From Umbelopsis isabellina (lineage: Eukaryota; Mucoromycota; Umbelopsidomycetes; Umbelopsidales; Umbelopsidaceae), in NCBI GenBank assembly GCA_016758905.1, contig JAEPQZ010000009.1, positions 1-64,000 on the forward strand: a stretch of DNA of 64,000 nt. The letters are read 5' to 3'. Position numbers and translations under genes: made by a program. Below the pieces are notes generated by a model. That model had not been told where the DNA came from. It made no database searches and saw nothing but the letters and a program-made list of their open reading frames with translations. Positions 11,624 through 23,635 of the stretch are shown one piece after another; positions within the stretch are counted from its first letter, which is position 1, and every line of letters begins with the position of its first letter.

Positions 11624-12845
11624 ATGTCCTTCAATGACCTTGAAAGAGGCTTTGGTTCCTCGAACAATGGAAGAGCAAACCGACCAAGAACTGGCCCTAT
11701 AGCAATTGGTAATGCATCACAAAAGTGATACCACATTGCCACTTGTTCTGTACTAACGGAGACATCTACCACCAGAGGAACACAGTGATCTTGACTATAA
11801 ACAGATAACACAACGCATTTCGCAACAAATCTTTCATATCAATGGCAATATATCCAGCATCGATCGCTTAGTTGAATTTCTAGGCGGGCCACGGGATTCG
11901 GCCGATATCAGAAATAAACTGTAAGCCCTGACTCTATTTGCGGGACGTCCTCGACAAACAGTAAAAGCTAACCCCTATATAGGCACGATGTCACTGAGGC
12001 TACTCGAGATCTAGTTAAAGATACCAGCGAAGATATCAAATTGCTTGCGAAAATCGACATACCCGACGATAGATCAGCTGTATGTGTTATCGTCTCGAAT
12101 GATATTGTTATGTTTGGGCAACTGAAAATAACTTATTTTTGCCATTCTTTTTTCAGCGTCAAAGAAAGCTAGAACAACAGAAACTGTCCAAAGATTTCCA
12201 AAAGGTTATTGGAGAGTTTCAACGCGCCCAGCGCTTATCGGCCAGTAAGCAAAGAGAATATGTGGATAAAGCCAAGGCTACTACTGCTATGCTGCAGTCT
12301 CAATCTGGACAACCCTTGTATGTAGTGCATTTGCCTGGTGTTATAATAAGCTTTTCCTGCATATTAATGCGTTTTTGGGAACATAGTGAATTGGAAGAAC
12401 ATACAGCTTCAGATGAACCACCTGTCATTGAAGATCCTCAACGACGACTTCAACTTCAGGCTTTGGACAATGAGATCGAGTACAATGAAGCACTTATCAC
12501 GGAACGAGAAGGCGAGATACAGGAGATCGAGCAGGGTATCACAGAGCTTAATGAGATCTTTAGAGATTTGGGTACCTTGGTGAATGAGCAGGAAAGCGGA
12601 ATTCGTAAGTGCAATGAATTCAACTTGAAGCAAGGGTTTTCAGCAATACTAAACGTTTATTTGTGATCACAGAGAGCATTTACGGTAACGTCGTCAATAT
12701 TGCTCAAAGTACAAGAGACGCCGCCAGTGAGCTGGTTATCGCCAACCGCCACCAGAAGAATGCTCGCAAAAACATGTGTTGTCTCCTTTTGATTATTGTA
12801 GTTGTGGCCTGTGTATTGACACTTATCCTTGTTGTTGCCAAATAA
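11624..12845 (+). CDS. Endosomal/vacuolar t-SNARE, Pep12/Syx7-like syntaxin
   Basis: A Qa-SNARE of about 290 residues that mediates fusion at endosomes or the vacuole. Start MSFNDLERGFGSS. Exon 2 is best opened at an AG that yields EEHSDLDYKQITQRISQQIF, followed by HINGNISSIDRLVEFLG, the usual start of the Habc bundle in Pep12/syntaxin-7 proteins. The SNARE helix runs through NEIEYNEALITEREGEI, QEIEQGITELNEIFRDL and VNEQ (the zero-layer Gln) to VVNIAQSTRDAASEL. A C-terminal anchor (CCLLLIIVVVACVLTLILVV) ends in AK-stop at 12845. Six exons, all junctions in frame. Pep12 and Vam3 are hard to separate by sequence alone. Confidence 0.88.
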
Positions 12846-13006
12846 TATTATCCCAATACTTGTTGACTATGCCTTTTATTTCTATTTATTTTTTTTGGGG
12901 CTACCAGCGAGAGTTGGACTACCATTTACATCTACATCTGTTATTATATCTCTGTCTTTCAACTTGTAGCAATGATTAAACCATACATATATTCTGTCCT
13001 TCTAAT

Positions 13007-14971
13007 TTAATGCTCGGCTGCGGATTTGCTAGCTACTTGTTGCAAGTATTTTTGGTTGGCCACTTCATCGGGCATATCAATGTCCATGTCAACGTCGTCG
13101 TCCTCGTCGTCTCCGTCATCTACTGCTGTCAACAGTGGGTCACTCTCATACGTCGGTAGCAGGTACCTAGGTTATTTAGAAACGATGAGTATGAGTTTCA
13201 ATTTCTGTGGCGGGAAATACGAGTTGTCAACTGCATAGCTTACTTTGGATCTTTCCAGAATTCCGCATCCACCGAAGGCACGTTGGTAAAGCAGTTGTTT
13301 TCTTTCATGTGGTCAGCCAGTTGTGGAAACGTATCTGTGCTGGTTCCACAAGAGTAACAGCGATTGAATGAAGACTGGTGGCGAATGTAGTTGATGAGGA
13401 CAATGATTTTGTAGAAATCAAGACTTTTATCTCGCTTGATAACATCGAGATCAAATGAATGCTCTGTTTTCATGTGTTTGAGTGCTAACTCGGGGGTATC
13501 GAGCACTGTTTCGTCAAACAGACACATTGTTGGTTCGGGCTCACTTTCATCCCAATCCGCCCAAGAACTTGCAAAAAGGTGGAGTGATTAACTACTCTTA
13601 TTGCAGAATCAAAACCTAATACAAATTACCACTTACTCGTCTCGACGATCCTCATCACTTTCATATCGATCATTTTCAAAGGTTTCCCAATTCTTGCCTG
13701 GTTCAAGGTAATTGATGACATAGAATCTGTCGTACAATCGGTTGTTGGGAGCTATCTTAAAATGCTTCTTCTTTCGCATATGCTTGCGTAGAACAACAGC
13801 TGCCGTAAATACTTTTTCGCAGTAAAGGCATTGAAGGCTATTTTCTAAGATTTAGTTCAAGTGCTCACAAGATGGCAAATGCTATATAGAATCATACTTA
13901 CTTTGCTAGTTTAGACTCCAGCATATCCAAAAATTCATTGACATTGACCAGGTTATCGGGCAATCCAATGTTGAAATTGTGTTCTGAGAACATGTGCTTG
14001 AACAAGATTGCTCTATGTTTTTGGGCAAGTTGTTAGCATACCCTCTGAACTATCTTCACCACAACAATTTGAAAATCCCTACCTGGTGTCACAAACATTC
14101 TTGCAGAAAAGACACTTTCTAGGCAACCTTGCATCTTCGTTGCGCTCTTTCTCTTGCAATCTCAACACTTCAGCCTGTAAATTCCAAATTTGATGTTCAT
14201 AACCCTGATATCGATTATTCTACCCATCCTTAAAAAAAAACATCAGTAACATACCAGCTTATCCTTTTGCATTTCATCGCGGATCTCCTTATCCTTTGTA
14301 CATTGCTCTGGGTCGATCACAAACACATCTAGATACATCGACTATTATTTCCTTTCATTTCATATATTTCAACCAGTATGATCCAATAACTTGCCTTTTC
14401 CATCAATATTTTCCTTGACGCCATATTCTTCAACACTTTTCTCTTTTATCAACTTGGCCCATTCTTGTAAATAGGTTTCTAGAGCCATGTACATGTGGTG
14501 TATGTTTCTGAACACCAGATCGTGCTCTGCGTTGATGTGTTGAACCAAAGAAGTAGTATCTGTGAATGGCATAACTGCCGAGCAATCATCGAAAGGACAC
14601 GAAACAATGATGTTTATATGGTATGGAGGTAAAGGAGCATCAATTGGAGCGGGGGAGTCGTCGTCTTCATCATCGTCATTGTCATCGTCTTCAGGCAGAT
14701 CGAATGGATTATGGTCCTTTTGCGATGATGGAACAAACTCTTTGGCACTAGCTTTTAGCACTGTGCTATCATGAGTTTGGCTAGCAGTTGCCTTTGTTTT
14801 GGAGTCGGTAGACCGTTGATTCGTAGCACCTTGTTTAGACTTTTGCTTTCCTTGTCCTTGATGGTGAGAAGGTCGGCGCCCTTGTGAGCTGCCTTTCTTT
14901 GGGCCAGCGTCAGCTTTTTGCCCGGTGGAAGGATTAGCGCGTGTAACTTTGTGCCATTCGCCGTCTGCCAT
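13007..14971 (-). CDS. ZNF277: ZNF277-like C2H2 zinc finger protein
   Basis: Starts at MADGEWHKVTRANPSTG with a low-complexity basic then acidic leader (DDDNDDDEDDD). It contains the ordered ZNF277 set of fingers: CPFDDC...HINAEH, CLFCKNVC...HMFSEH, CLYCEKVF...HMRKKKH, CLFDET...HMKTEH and CYSCGTST...HMKENNC. It also carries the diagnostic tail WKDPKYLLPTYESDPLL followed by an acidic stretch. The family binds RNA/ribosomal protein uS5 or chromatin in animals; the fungal role is not established. Intron 1 (14329-14394) has a GC donor (GCAAGT) rather than GT, supported because splicing restores the frame into DVFVIDPEQCTK. Other introns are GT-AG. The 3' end is convergent with the syntaxin gene (161 bp apart). 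Confidence 0.9.
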
Positions 14972-15422
14972 TTCCGAATCTGTTCAGTTGAGTTGCTGAC
15001 AATGATCTAAGAAAGATTCTTTTCTGGTATTACCTGACGAGAAATTGAATTTTCTAGAGATTTAATTGTATCACCTAAAGGAAGTTAAATCAGAATATTT
15101 CTTTGGCTAAGCAGTACTGCGGTCTGATCATGAAAGCTATCAAGCCATATCGGAAATCACGAGGCCGAACTTGCTTTGGATCGAACCCGATAATGAGCTG
15201 GTTTGGGCTCGACTTATAACCAGCTTGCGATGCAATCGGTTTGGCCATGCCTAGCGATATTCAATTGTACACAGCCGCGCTCATTCGACTGATATATTTC
15301 ACATCACTTCAGTTTATCAATGAAGACTTTACTCTTCAGTTCGCCTTCACCGTAAGTCCACAAACAATCACAAATAACAAAACAATTCAAAAATAAATTT
15401 CTTTTTAATAGCGTTTTGTACA
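14972..15422. other. Intergenic region upstream of ZNF277
   Basis: About 450 bp between the Rpf1 stop codon and the ZNF277 start codon, both - strand; presumably the ZNF277 promoter. A short + strand ATG ORF near 15320 followed by a GTAAGT has no continuation and was not called. Confidence 0.4.
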
Positions 15423-16468
15423 TTACAAGAAAAACTTTCGTCTACTGGTTTCCATATCCTGTTTAAACATCCATTCGTATTCGCCATTGCGATCATATGT
15501 GCCCTTTTGCAACCACTTGAGCTTCAGCGTAAACTTTGGACCAAGTTCTTGCAGACCAACCCTCTCAGTGTCTTTGAAGATGTATCGATGCCGCCGCACA
15601 AAAATGAAATCTCGCTGATTATGGAACGTAACAACCTGTCGACCTTCAAATTCGGGGAGCTGAGGGAATAAAGCTGAGAACATCCTTCCCACAGTGTGAC
15701 CAAGGCGTGTATTAAAGTTGTTAAGAATAATCTCGGGTTGATGCGCTGTGGGTCTACCATGGCCAGATATCTTGTCAGCTGGCGTTATGCTGGTCAATTT
15801 GAAATAGGCTGTAGGGCCATCGGGCAGATGGACCAAAGTGATTGCATTGGGAGTTTTGTGATCCTCATTAACAATCATCATATCGGTAAATTCTCGGTTC
15901 TTTGCGAATTCAATGATCTTTCTCATTTCGTGCTTGACGCCTCTTTTAACGAACTGTGTATTTGGGAATATCGACAAAAGCTCGGCACAGAAATCGTAAC
16001 ATGCCTACGGATAGACTATTAAGATACGGTGATACTACAAAAGATTGCATATATAGATATGCGACTTACCGGCGTGGCCTTCTTAGAGGTGGTAATCAAT
16101 ATCTTGGGAGTCTGGCCGCTAAAGTATTGTGCGAATTCGTCGGTTGCCTCCTCTTGGGCAACTTCTTCGTCATCTTCGACAAAAGTATCTTCTTGTTCTC
16201 TGGTATTATCGATAGTTTTCGGAACATTTTGCTTTAAACGAGCCTAATGTGCAGTTTGTTAGTACTTGCCTTTAGCACTATTCGCAATCAAACCCTCATT
16301 AGGTACCTCTTTAGCTTCGGGATTCTTCTCTTCTTCTTTTTTGAGCAGTTGTCGTCTTTCGCGCTTAGCCTTCGCCTTGTCTGCTTTTTGTTTATGATAT
16401 ATGTCTTCTCTTTTGTGTTTGTTTTTGATATCGGCAGTTGATGCCTTGACGCCGTCTGATTTAACCAT
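15423..16468 (-). CDS. RPF1: Ribosome production factor 1 (Brix domain)
   Basis: A nucleolar 60S assembly factor of the Brix superfamily. The N-terminus ([11 protein letters not shown] then Lys/Arg-rich [15 protein letters not shown]) is basic and likely nucleolar-targeting. The Rpf1 signatures follow: [23 protein letters not shown], the Brix core [23 protein letters not shown] and [13 protein letters not shown], then [34 protein letters not shown] and the ending [15 protein letters not shown]. Three exons. The first intron (63 nt) has donor GTACCT and a perfect TACTAAC branch site about 15 nt before the acceptor; the second is GTAAGT...TAG. It shares a 397-bp divergent promoter with the Rab geranylgeranyltransferase beta gene. 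Confidence 0.95.
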
Positions 16469-16865
16469 GGCTTCTATTGATCTATGTTACAGCAGCAGCA
16501 ACTTTACAACTTTTTTTTTTTTCTCCTCGTCTGAAATTTCAGCTTTCTAGCGGATTTGGCAGTCACATTGAAGCCACTCAGTTACCGTGCGGGGCTCTTC
16601 AAATTTAAATAGCATAGACGATGACGGATGACGGTAGTGAGTGTTGACCAGTGCAACAGTATTGATGAAGATGTAACTTAGATATTGAGGCTTGAATATT
16701 ATTTAGTGACATTGTAAATTTCTTTAGGCTGATAAGTGTCTGCGCTATATATTGTTCAAGTGGACACTAAGAGATTGAGCTTTGAAGGTATTCGAACTCA
16801 GATCCTTCCAAGCAATTACTCGCTCGAGTTGTACCTCAGCTTCACACCCATCGACCGTAATAACA
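16469..16865. promoter_or_regulatory. Divergent promoter of RPF1 and BET2
   Basis: A 397-bp spacer between start codons. It has a T-rich tract near 16510-16522 and AAATTTAAATAG-like AT sequence near 16600. An in-frame upstream Met at 16782 of BET2 would add 28 residues that do not match the family and is treated as 5' UTR. Confidence 0.45.
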
Positions 16866-18119
16866 ATGTCTGCGGAACCACAAACGCCTGCAAAACTGCA
16901 GGTTGACCTTCACGTCAAATACATACAATCCCTGAACACCAAACAAGATGACCTGGAGTACTGGCTGTCTGAGCATTTACGAGTACAAGGCATCTATTGG
17001 GGATTGAACACTCTTGATATGATGGATCACCTTGACGCACTGCCTCGCGACGACTTAATAAAATACATATGCTCCTGCCAACATGAGAATGGAGGTTTTG
17101 GAGGACACATAGGGCACGATCCTCATATTCAGAATACATTGTCTGCTCTTCAGGTCCTAGTCACGTTGAATGCGTTAGACAGTATCGATACAGACAAGGT
17201 CGTTCGATGTAAGGGTCCTTTGTGTTATTGAATAGAGCAGAAAACGAACGAAATCTTACATTATGAAATTTTAGATGTCGCTAGTAAGCAAAACGATGAT
17301 GGCTCTTTCCGAGGAGACGACTGGGGCGAAGTGGATACCCGATTTTGTTACATTGCATTATCAATTTGCTCATTATTGAAGCGGCTCGATGCCATAAACG
17401 TTGACAAATGCGTAGAATGGATTTTGAAGTGTCGAAACTATGATGGAGGTTTTGGAAATCAACCAGGCGCTGAAAGCCATTCTGGTCAAAGTAAGTATTT
17501 GTAGGTCGCGACCCAGATTCTCAGACTTGGTAAATTTAACAGACTGCTGTTTTAGTTTTCTGCTGCGTAAATGCCCTTGCTATTGCAGGTGCCTTGCACC
17601 ATGTCGATAGAGACTTGTTGGGATGGTGGCTTTGCGAGAGACAAGTGAAAAATGGTGGTTTAAACGGTCGGCCAGAAAAGTTAGAAGACGTGAGTATAAT
17701 ATCCAGTAGTTTTGAAGGACTCAGGAACGGATTACTGAGATGTTTCGTTTCTGACATAGGTGTGTTACTCATGGTGGGTTCTTTCGTCACTTGCCACCAT
17801 TGATCGCTTGCAATGGATCAATGCAGACAAGCTCACAGCGTTCATCTTATCATCACAGGTATAATAGCATTCATTGTATGACTTGTTACGGTTATTGTTA
17901 GCTTTGGCTAATAACTAATTACTGCCTTAGGATCTTGAGGATGGCGGTATATCCGATCGCCCAGGCGATATGGTCGATGTGTTTCACACCAACTTTGGCG
18001 TGACGGGCTTGTCATTACTGAAATATCCTGGTCTCAAGGCTGTCGATCCAGTGTATTGTATGCCACAATACATTATTGACTCACTGGGGTTGCCTCGGTT
18101 ACATCAATGTAATAAATAA
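16866..18119 (+). CDS. BET2: Rab geranylgeranyltransferase beta subunit
   Basis: The catalytic beta subunit of geranylgeranyltransferase II, which prenylates Rab GTPases presented by REP. The start [20 protein letters not shown] is chosen over an upstream Met. Prenyltransferase alpha-alpha barrel repeats are visible: [73 protein letters not shown] and [21 protein letters not shown]. The zinc ligands are the Asp/Cys of EDVCYSWW and the His of VFHTNFG. Length is about 330 residues, as usual for the family. Five exons, with the frame kept through each junction; the protein ends LPRLHQCNK. Confidence 0.94.
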
Positions 18120-18476
18120 GTGGTGTACATCTAAATAAATAATAGTTTCTTTGGCTCTTATGATTTTGTGTAGTTCAAGAGGAAATATATTTACGGTCTT
18201 GGAAATATGTCACTCAAAGTAGTACTTTTCATGTTGTTAGAGTATGCCAATCGTATGTTTTCATTTAGTAGTATTGAAACAAATATGAAATCGCTTTCGT
18301 TTAAGTAAGTCATCAACTGAATATCTAGGATGGACTTGGGCCAGTGTAAACACTTGACAGAATAGATTACAACGAGAATGAAATAGTAAATTTTATTTTA
18401 TGAGCCTCTGGCTGTTACAAAACAGCTTCACTTTTCTACTTTTTTTGTTAGTTAGTTACATATGACTAAGAATTCT
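18120..18476. other. Convergent 3' intergenic region
   Basis: AT-rich 357-bp spacer between the stop codons of BET2 (+) and RAT1 (-); likely both 3' UTRs. Nothing else recognised. Confidence 0.5.
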
Positions 18477-21400
18477 TCAGTAACGTTGGTTGTGTGAGTT
18501 GTAGCCACCACCACGGCCACCACCCCTGTAGCCTCCTCCGTGTGATTGGCCACCTTGATAGCCGCCGTTGTTCTGGTAACCGCCGCGGCCACCACCTCGG
18601 CCGCCTCCACCTCGGTAGCCTCCTCCATGGGATTGGCCACCCTGATAACCACCGCCGCCACCGCCGCCACGATAGCCACGGTTGCTGTTGTAGTTACCTC
18701 CATAATTATTTCCGTGGTTGCCACCGTAACCTCCATCACGGCCATAACCGTCATTTCCGCGTGGTCCGCCATAGCCACCACCGCCTTGGTACCCGCCACG
18801 ATTTGGTTGTCTGTCGTATGATTGGTATGGCGCTTGTTGCTGATAACCACCACCGTAGCCTCCACTATAGCCGCCGCCACGGCCGCCGCCGCCGCCGCCG
18901 CCGTAGCCACCACCATAACCATCATTGGCTTGGTAATATCCATTGTTGCGGTTGCCACCCGATCGATTGTTACTAAGAGTGAACAGTTTAGGAATCAGAA
19001 GAGACATGATGTGATATAAAATATAATACTTACTATTGACGATGCTCGGCAAGATGCTGACCTTGAGGATCATATCTATCTCCACGGGGTCTATGTTCTT
19101 GCTTTTCGAATGTGGCTCTTTGCAAGTCTTCCCAATTAAGTCTCTTCTTGCCAAGTCTAGCACCTTTAAGGAGCGTAGGTTTGAAGGGTAGTCTAGCTCC
19201 GGGATTGGGTGCTGTGTATATCACACTCAGTGATCGATCATTGGCAATGTCTGGGAGATCATGATCAGGTAGAGGGGAGCGCAAAGTGCTTCGAGGTATG
19301 CAATCAGGATCATTGTTGACGAAGCCAGTAATGCCATCGCTCTTGGATGGGTCAAGAGGTATTGGTTCCTGTGAAGCACGTTTAGTGTACACGGTGCTGA
19401 TGAAATCATATAATTTGTTGGTGTCGGCCACAAAGAGCTTGTCAACGCCAAGAGTATTCCGTATCTGTTCCTCTTCCGTAAGTTGGTCATACACTGTATC
19501 CATTGCTTCCAACAATCTGTTCTTATCAATAAAAGGCAGCTTCACGACACCTTGCCATTCCCACTTCTTTCCATCCATATCGACATCAAAGTCGACAGGA
19601 TAGAAGTCGATAATAGGCGAGAATTCGTCCGTCATGAGATGGTGGAATGCTTTTGGAATATGATCACGACTAAAATAGAAAATGAAGGTTAGAAACAGGT
19701 TAATTGCGAGTCATAATCGGCTATCGACATACCTTGCTGCGGGCAATACACCCATAAGCTGTTCGAAAGGTCTCAAAGGAGCGTTAAGCTCGAACTCAAT
19801 CTTCATTTGATCCAAATCAACAAAGTCTGACGCCATTGGAGCATAGTGGTATGGGTAATACCAAGACCATGATACACATCCTTCACAGTAATATTTGAAT
19901 ACCCAACACAGACCCTCACAATAGGCTTTAACAATTCTGTAAAAATAGGTCAGAACTGACTCCAGATATACTACACTGTATGGAATTGCAAACAGCACTC
20001 ACTTTTGTTTCTCTTCAAAATCATTCTCGGCAATACCGAATTTGTTTTTATAGAAACGGCCTTTCCATCCGGCTTCCCAGAATCTGCAATAAGTTTTAGA
20101 ATCAAGGATACTGAACGGGGTAACTAAACATTGTAACATGATCATACCTGACTTCATCATCTGGTTCTCTGGCTTGGGCTGCATCATCTTTAGCTTTCTT
20201 TTCAGCAGCAACTCTCGCCAAAATCGCCCGTCCAGCAGCTTCGTTATCAGGTTCATCGCTCTCATCAATTTCCTCCACTTGATCGACTTCTGTGGCAAAT
20301 TCGTCTTCTATGTCGTCTGCTTTTCTTTTTGTTCCGTGCTGTCCAGATTCGTCTGCTGTTTGACCGTCTTGAGCGGTACCCATGATCTCAGCCTTCAATG
20401 CCGCAGCAGCGCTTTGATTAGCCATACGCAACGATGCGCGATTTGCAACTACATCATGATTCGACATGCCTTCACTAGGAGCAAAAACTGGCACAGCGGT
20501 GTTATCTCCAAATGTAGGACCATTATCGTACTGTTCACGCTCAATCTTGCGTCTATCATTTTCCAGTTTTCTTCGCTTAGCACCTTGTGCTCTTCGCTCT
20601 TCCTCTGTAACACAGAAAACAACTCTATTAGAATGTGACATTTATCGTGTTACTTCAATAAGGCCCGTCACTTACTCATTTTCCGGTCCATGAAAATCTG
20701 ATCTTCCATTTTGCCAAGCTCTGTGACCAAGAATTGTACCTTGGCTAAGTCAACCTCACCTTTGGAAGTCATATATCCTCCCATCACAGGAAGACACTTT
20801 TTCCAAATAGTACAGAGTGTATCAATGGCGCCTTCTCGAATCTCCAAAGACGGCAAATGGGGTAAGAAATCGTTTCCAACAAAGAAACACAGGAACACCC
20901 AATCATCAATAGCGTGCTCCAAATCCCATACAACGTCAGGATTCTCGGGCTTCAGCGCATATTCAAGATACTCTCGCAGGACCTCCACGTGCATTAGGAC
21001 ATAAGGCTTGGGAGGAGCCGCTTTATCGTCCTGGGCAGGCTCAGCAGGTTGGTTGCTAGCAGACACTTGATTTCGGCATTCGGCAGCGCGATGTCCGGGT
21101 TTGCCGCAAACAAAGCAGTTCTTAGAACTTGCTTCTTTAGCAAAGACATCTTCTCTAAGAATCTTGAAGTGTGCCTCATGCGTGGCTAATGCAAGCATAA
21201 TAAGATCGGCATCCTAGAGGTTAATAGATGTTAGAAGTCTACTACATGCTAGCTTATTGTTATGCATGTGTACATACCAAACCGTACATTACATGTACTG
21301 TATTAGGATTGTGCTCTGGTCTTGCTCTCTGCTGTCTAATGTATTCCATCATTTTATGTTCACCTTCACCAGCAGCTGAAGCGTCCGACAAGATGACTTT

Positions 21401-22342
21401 GAGCTGAACATTGGAAAAATTGAATGGAGCTGGGTTAATTTTATGTAAAAATTTCGACATCAATAATATCACTCTTTGTGCTTACATCCTTCCAGGCTGG
21501 GTCAGTGTTCTGTTTGTGAGCTATGTGGTAGCGAAGACAAGTGGCAAGATTGTCCATGAAAGGAGTGCCAGGCGTAATACAGTTTGAGTCGAAAGCCTTC
21601 TTCTTCACAGGGAGCTGGTGCAATTGGCCAATGGCTGTAACCTTTTGTTAATATTATGTCACGCATTCTTTCCATAACCCAACTTTATGCCTTACCCATT
21701 AGTTCCTGCTGAACTTTCTCTTTTGCCTCCAGCTCAACCTGAGCCAGTTGAGCGGCTCGGAAGCGACGTGATCGCTGTTGATTCATTTTTGCACGTGGAG
21801 CAACGCCATCTAGTCAATTAATCATATCAGCAAAATGTCCGCAGTACATTGAAGATTCAAAATCTGAAAACTCTTTGACATACCGATAGCCATATACAAA
21901 AGACTTCTAGGTCTAATCATGGTGACAATGCGATCAATGTATTCAAAAATATCGATCATCATCTCATCTTCCGTCTCCGGCGCCGGCTACAAAAAAAAAA
22001 AAAAAAAACGAAATTGGCGCACAGTCAGTTTTGCTGCATATTGAACGTTATTAACAAGATCCACAGCGCCAAAAAAATCCTACCTTATTTTCAGGATGAC
22101 AGCATGGATGAATAATAGCATTCATATCCAAATACAAGTTGTCAAACTCCTCTCCGTTGGGATTCGGCTTTGTAGGATCAATCGGAACTTCAACACCATT
22201 GACCTTTTTTGGTTGCTCTTCAACACATTGTGTGACGATCTTGGGGAATTTGTTGGATAGCCATCTAAGAACGTTTCAGTAGCTAGATCTCGCTTGCTAA
22301 CTTGCCGTAGATCACTCACCTGAAGAGGGCTGGTACTCCCAT
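18477..22342 (-). CDS. RAT1: 5'-3' exoribonuclease 2 (Rat1/Xrn2)
   Basis: The nuclear 5'-3' exonuclease for transcription termination (torpedo) and rRNA/snoRNA trimming. Start [17 protein letters not shown] with intron 1 inside the Arg codon. The XRN N-domain carries [53 protein letters not shown] and [13 protein letters not shown] (metal-binding acidic residues). A CCHC zinc knuckle ([14 protein letters not shown]) sits between, as in animal and plant XRN2 but not S. cerevisiae Rat1. A charged linker with KRKADD-type signal and the conserved [19 protein letters not shown] follow. The last exon is a GYGG/RGG-rich disordered tail of about 160 residues ending NSHNQRY. One intron has an 18-nt A run on the + strand (21991-22008), a pure T tract before its acceptor. 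About 1,000 residues. Confidence 0.95.
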
Positions 22343-22476
22343 GACTGGAATGTAAAAAGCTTGGGTATGCTAGCTAAAGACATTTATATACCAAGCAGTC
22401 CCATCACGTGACTTTGACTGCCTGAACCCTTTTAAGGCCACGCGCTGCTGTGTAGCGAGTTCAGGGCAGAAAGGTC
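22343..22476. promoter_or_regulatory. Short divergent promoter with TCACGTGA E-box
   Basis: Only 134 bp separate the start codons of RAT1 (-) and the CENP-U-like gene (+). The palindrome TCACGTGA at 22404-22411 is the only strong motif. It matches the bHLH (Cbf1/USF) consensus, which is also the yeast CDEI core. Its use here is inferred. Confidence 0.55.
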
Positions 22477-23504
22477 ATGTCAACCGAGACTGAGCTTACT
22501 GATTATCAACAGAACAAGGAGTTGTTAAATCGGCTGGTTAGCATACATGAAACTCCATTCAAGCTTCCACAAAGATTCTGGAATATCCGAGAACAGGAAA
22601 CTGATTCAGTCCCGCTGGACGTGGTTGAACGTGCAATAACTGACTGTAGGTGTTGTTGTAATAAGAGTTAAGCTAGGAATCCCACTGAGATCTCTCATTT
22701 TGAATTAGTGAATCTGGGCATAAAATCTCGGACGCAAAAGGCGTTCTCACCTCTGATGATACGGAAGTTCGTAGAGTCTATGGAGCATGAAAGGTTACAG
22801 AAAGCACATCCAAAACCGACCAACCATGCCAGTATACCCTCCTTTGATCCGCGCGATCCTCTATCGTATGAAATTCTATTACTTTTTGCTAAGCTAAAAC
22901 TGAATTTTTATTCATTGATTTTTGTTTTTCATAGTTGGGTGGCATCAACTCCAGCTGAATTAGATGTCGGCACTACAAAAGATATGACGAGTGCGCGACG
23001 GTAAGCTTGCTTTCACCTGCAAGTTATGATGGAATGCATAGTAACAATTTGTTGACTTGAAAAATCATATTAGCTACGCGGAAATGCGGAGGATAGTAGA
23101 AAGAAAAGTGCATGAATATGTGACTGCAAGAAAACAATTAGAGCATTATGTGGTACTGCAGAAGCACACTCGACCTTTATCTTGCATACGAAACATTTAT
23201 TAAAAATGCTGTTGTCTCATAGAAAACTTACAACGATATCAACAGGATTGATGTCACTTCTTTGCAGCACATTGATCAAGACTCTGAGCTATTTCAAGAG
23301 ATACAACGAACAAGTCAACTGAGTAAGCAAAAATATTAGGATGTGACTTTAATTTGAGAAAGCGATACTAAGCACGATGAACATATAGCGCATAAGTTGA
23401 TAACAAATTTGGAGCGATTACCCATAACTAATATGCCTCGTAATGACCAAACGAAGCAGATCAAGTCGATAGATAACATTACAAAAGACATGCTTTGGCA
23501 ATAA
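22477..23504 (+). CDS. CENP-U/Fta4-like kinetochore candidate
   Basis: Six exons join in frame to about 230 residues, start MSTETELTDYQQNKEL, end TKDMLWQ. The pattern resembles fungal Fta4/CENP-U (Sim4 complex): an N-terminal FKLPQRFW motif, a helix VVERAITDLNLGIKSR followed by FSPLMIRKFVESMEHERL, then TPAELDV. A coiled-coil segment (YAEMRRIVERKVHEYVTARK to LEHYVKTYNDI) and a second helix ELFQEIQRTSQLTHKLITNL come next. I base this on remembered family layout, not a search, so the assignment is tentative; a generic coiled-coil protein remains possible. It shares a 134-bp promoter with RAT1 and lies 131 bp upstream of the PDK start codon. Confidence 0.5.
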
Positions 23505-23635
23505 AATGAAAACTGGCTTAATAAAACTTAAAAGACAACATTTCATGTGACACCACGGACCTTTGCACTCCAGCTTGTTCCGACTTTGACCTGGAATTCT
23601 GAGCTGCTTCACCATTCTACTAGCATTCGTCCTTC

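Noticed and set aside
15320-15362. Short ATG frame with GTAAGT donor on the + strand
   Set aside because: No continuation exon downstream, where the antisense RPF1 coding region begins.
16785-16810. GTTCGAAT-like tRNA B box on the - strand
   Set aside because: T-arm stem does not pair and no cloverleaf can be drawn.
18452-19019. Long alternative frames rich in Ala/Val/Thr or His/Arg
   Set aside because: They are off-frame readings of the Gly-rich RGG tail of Rat1.
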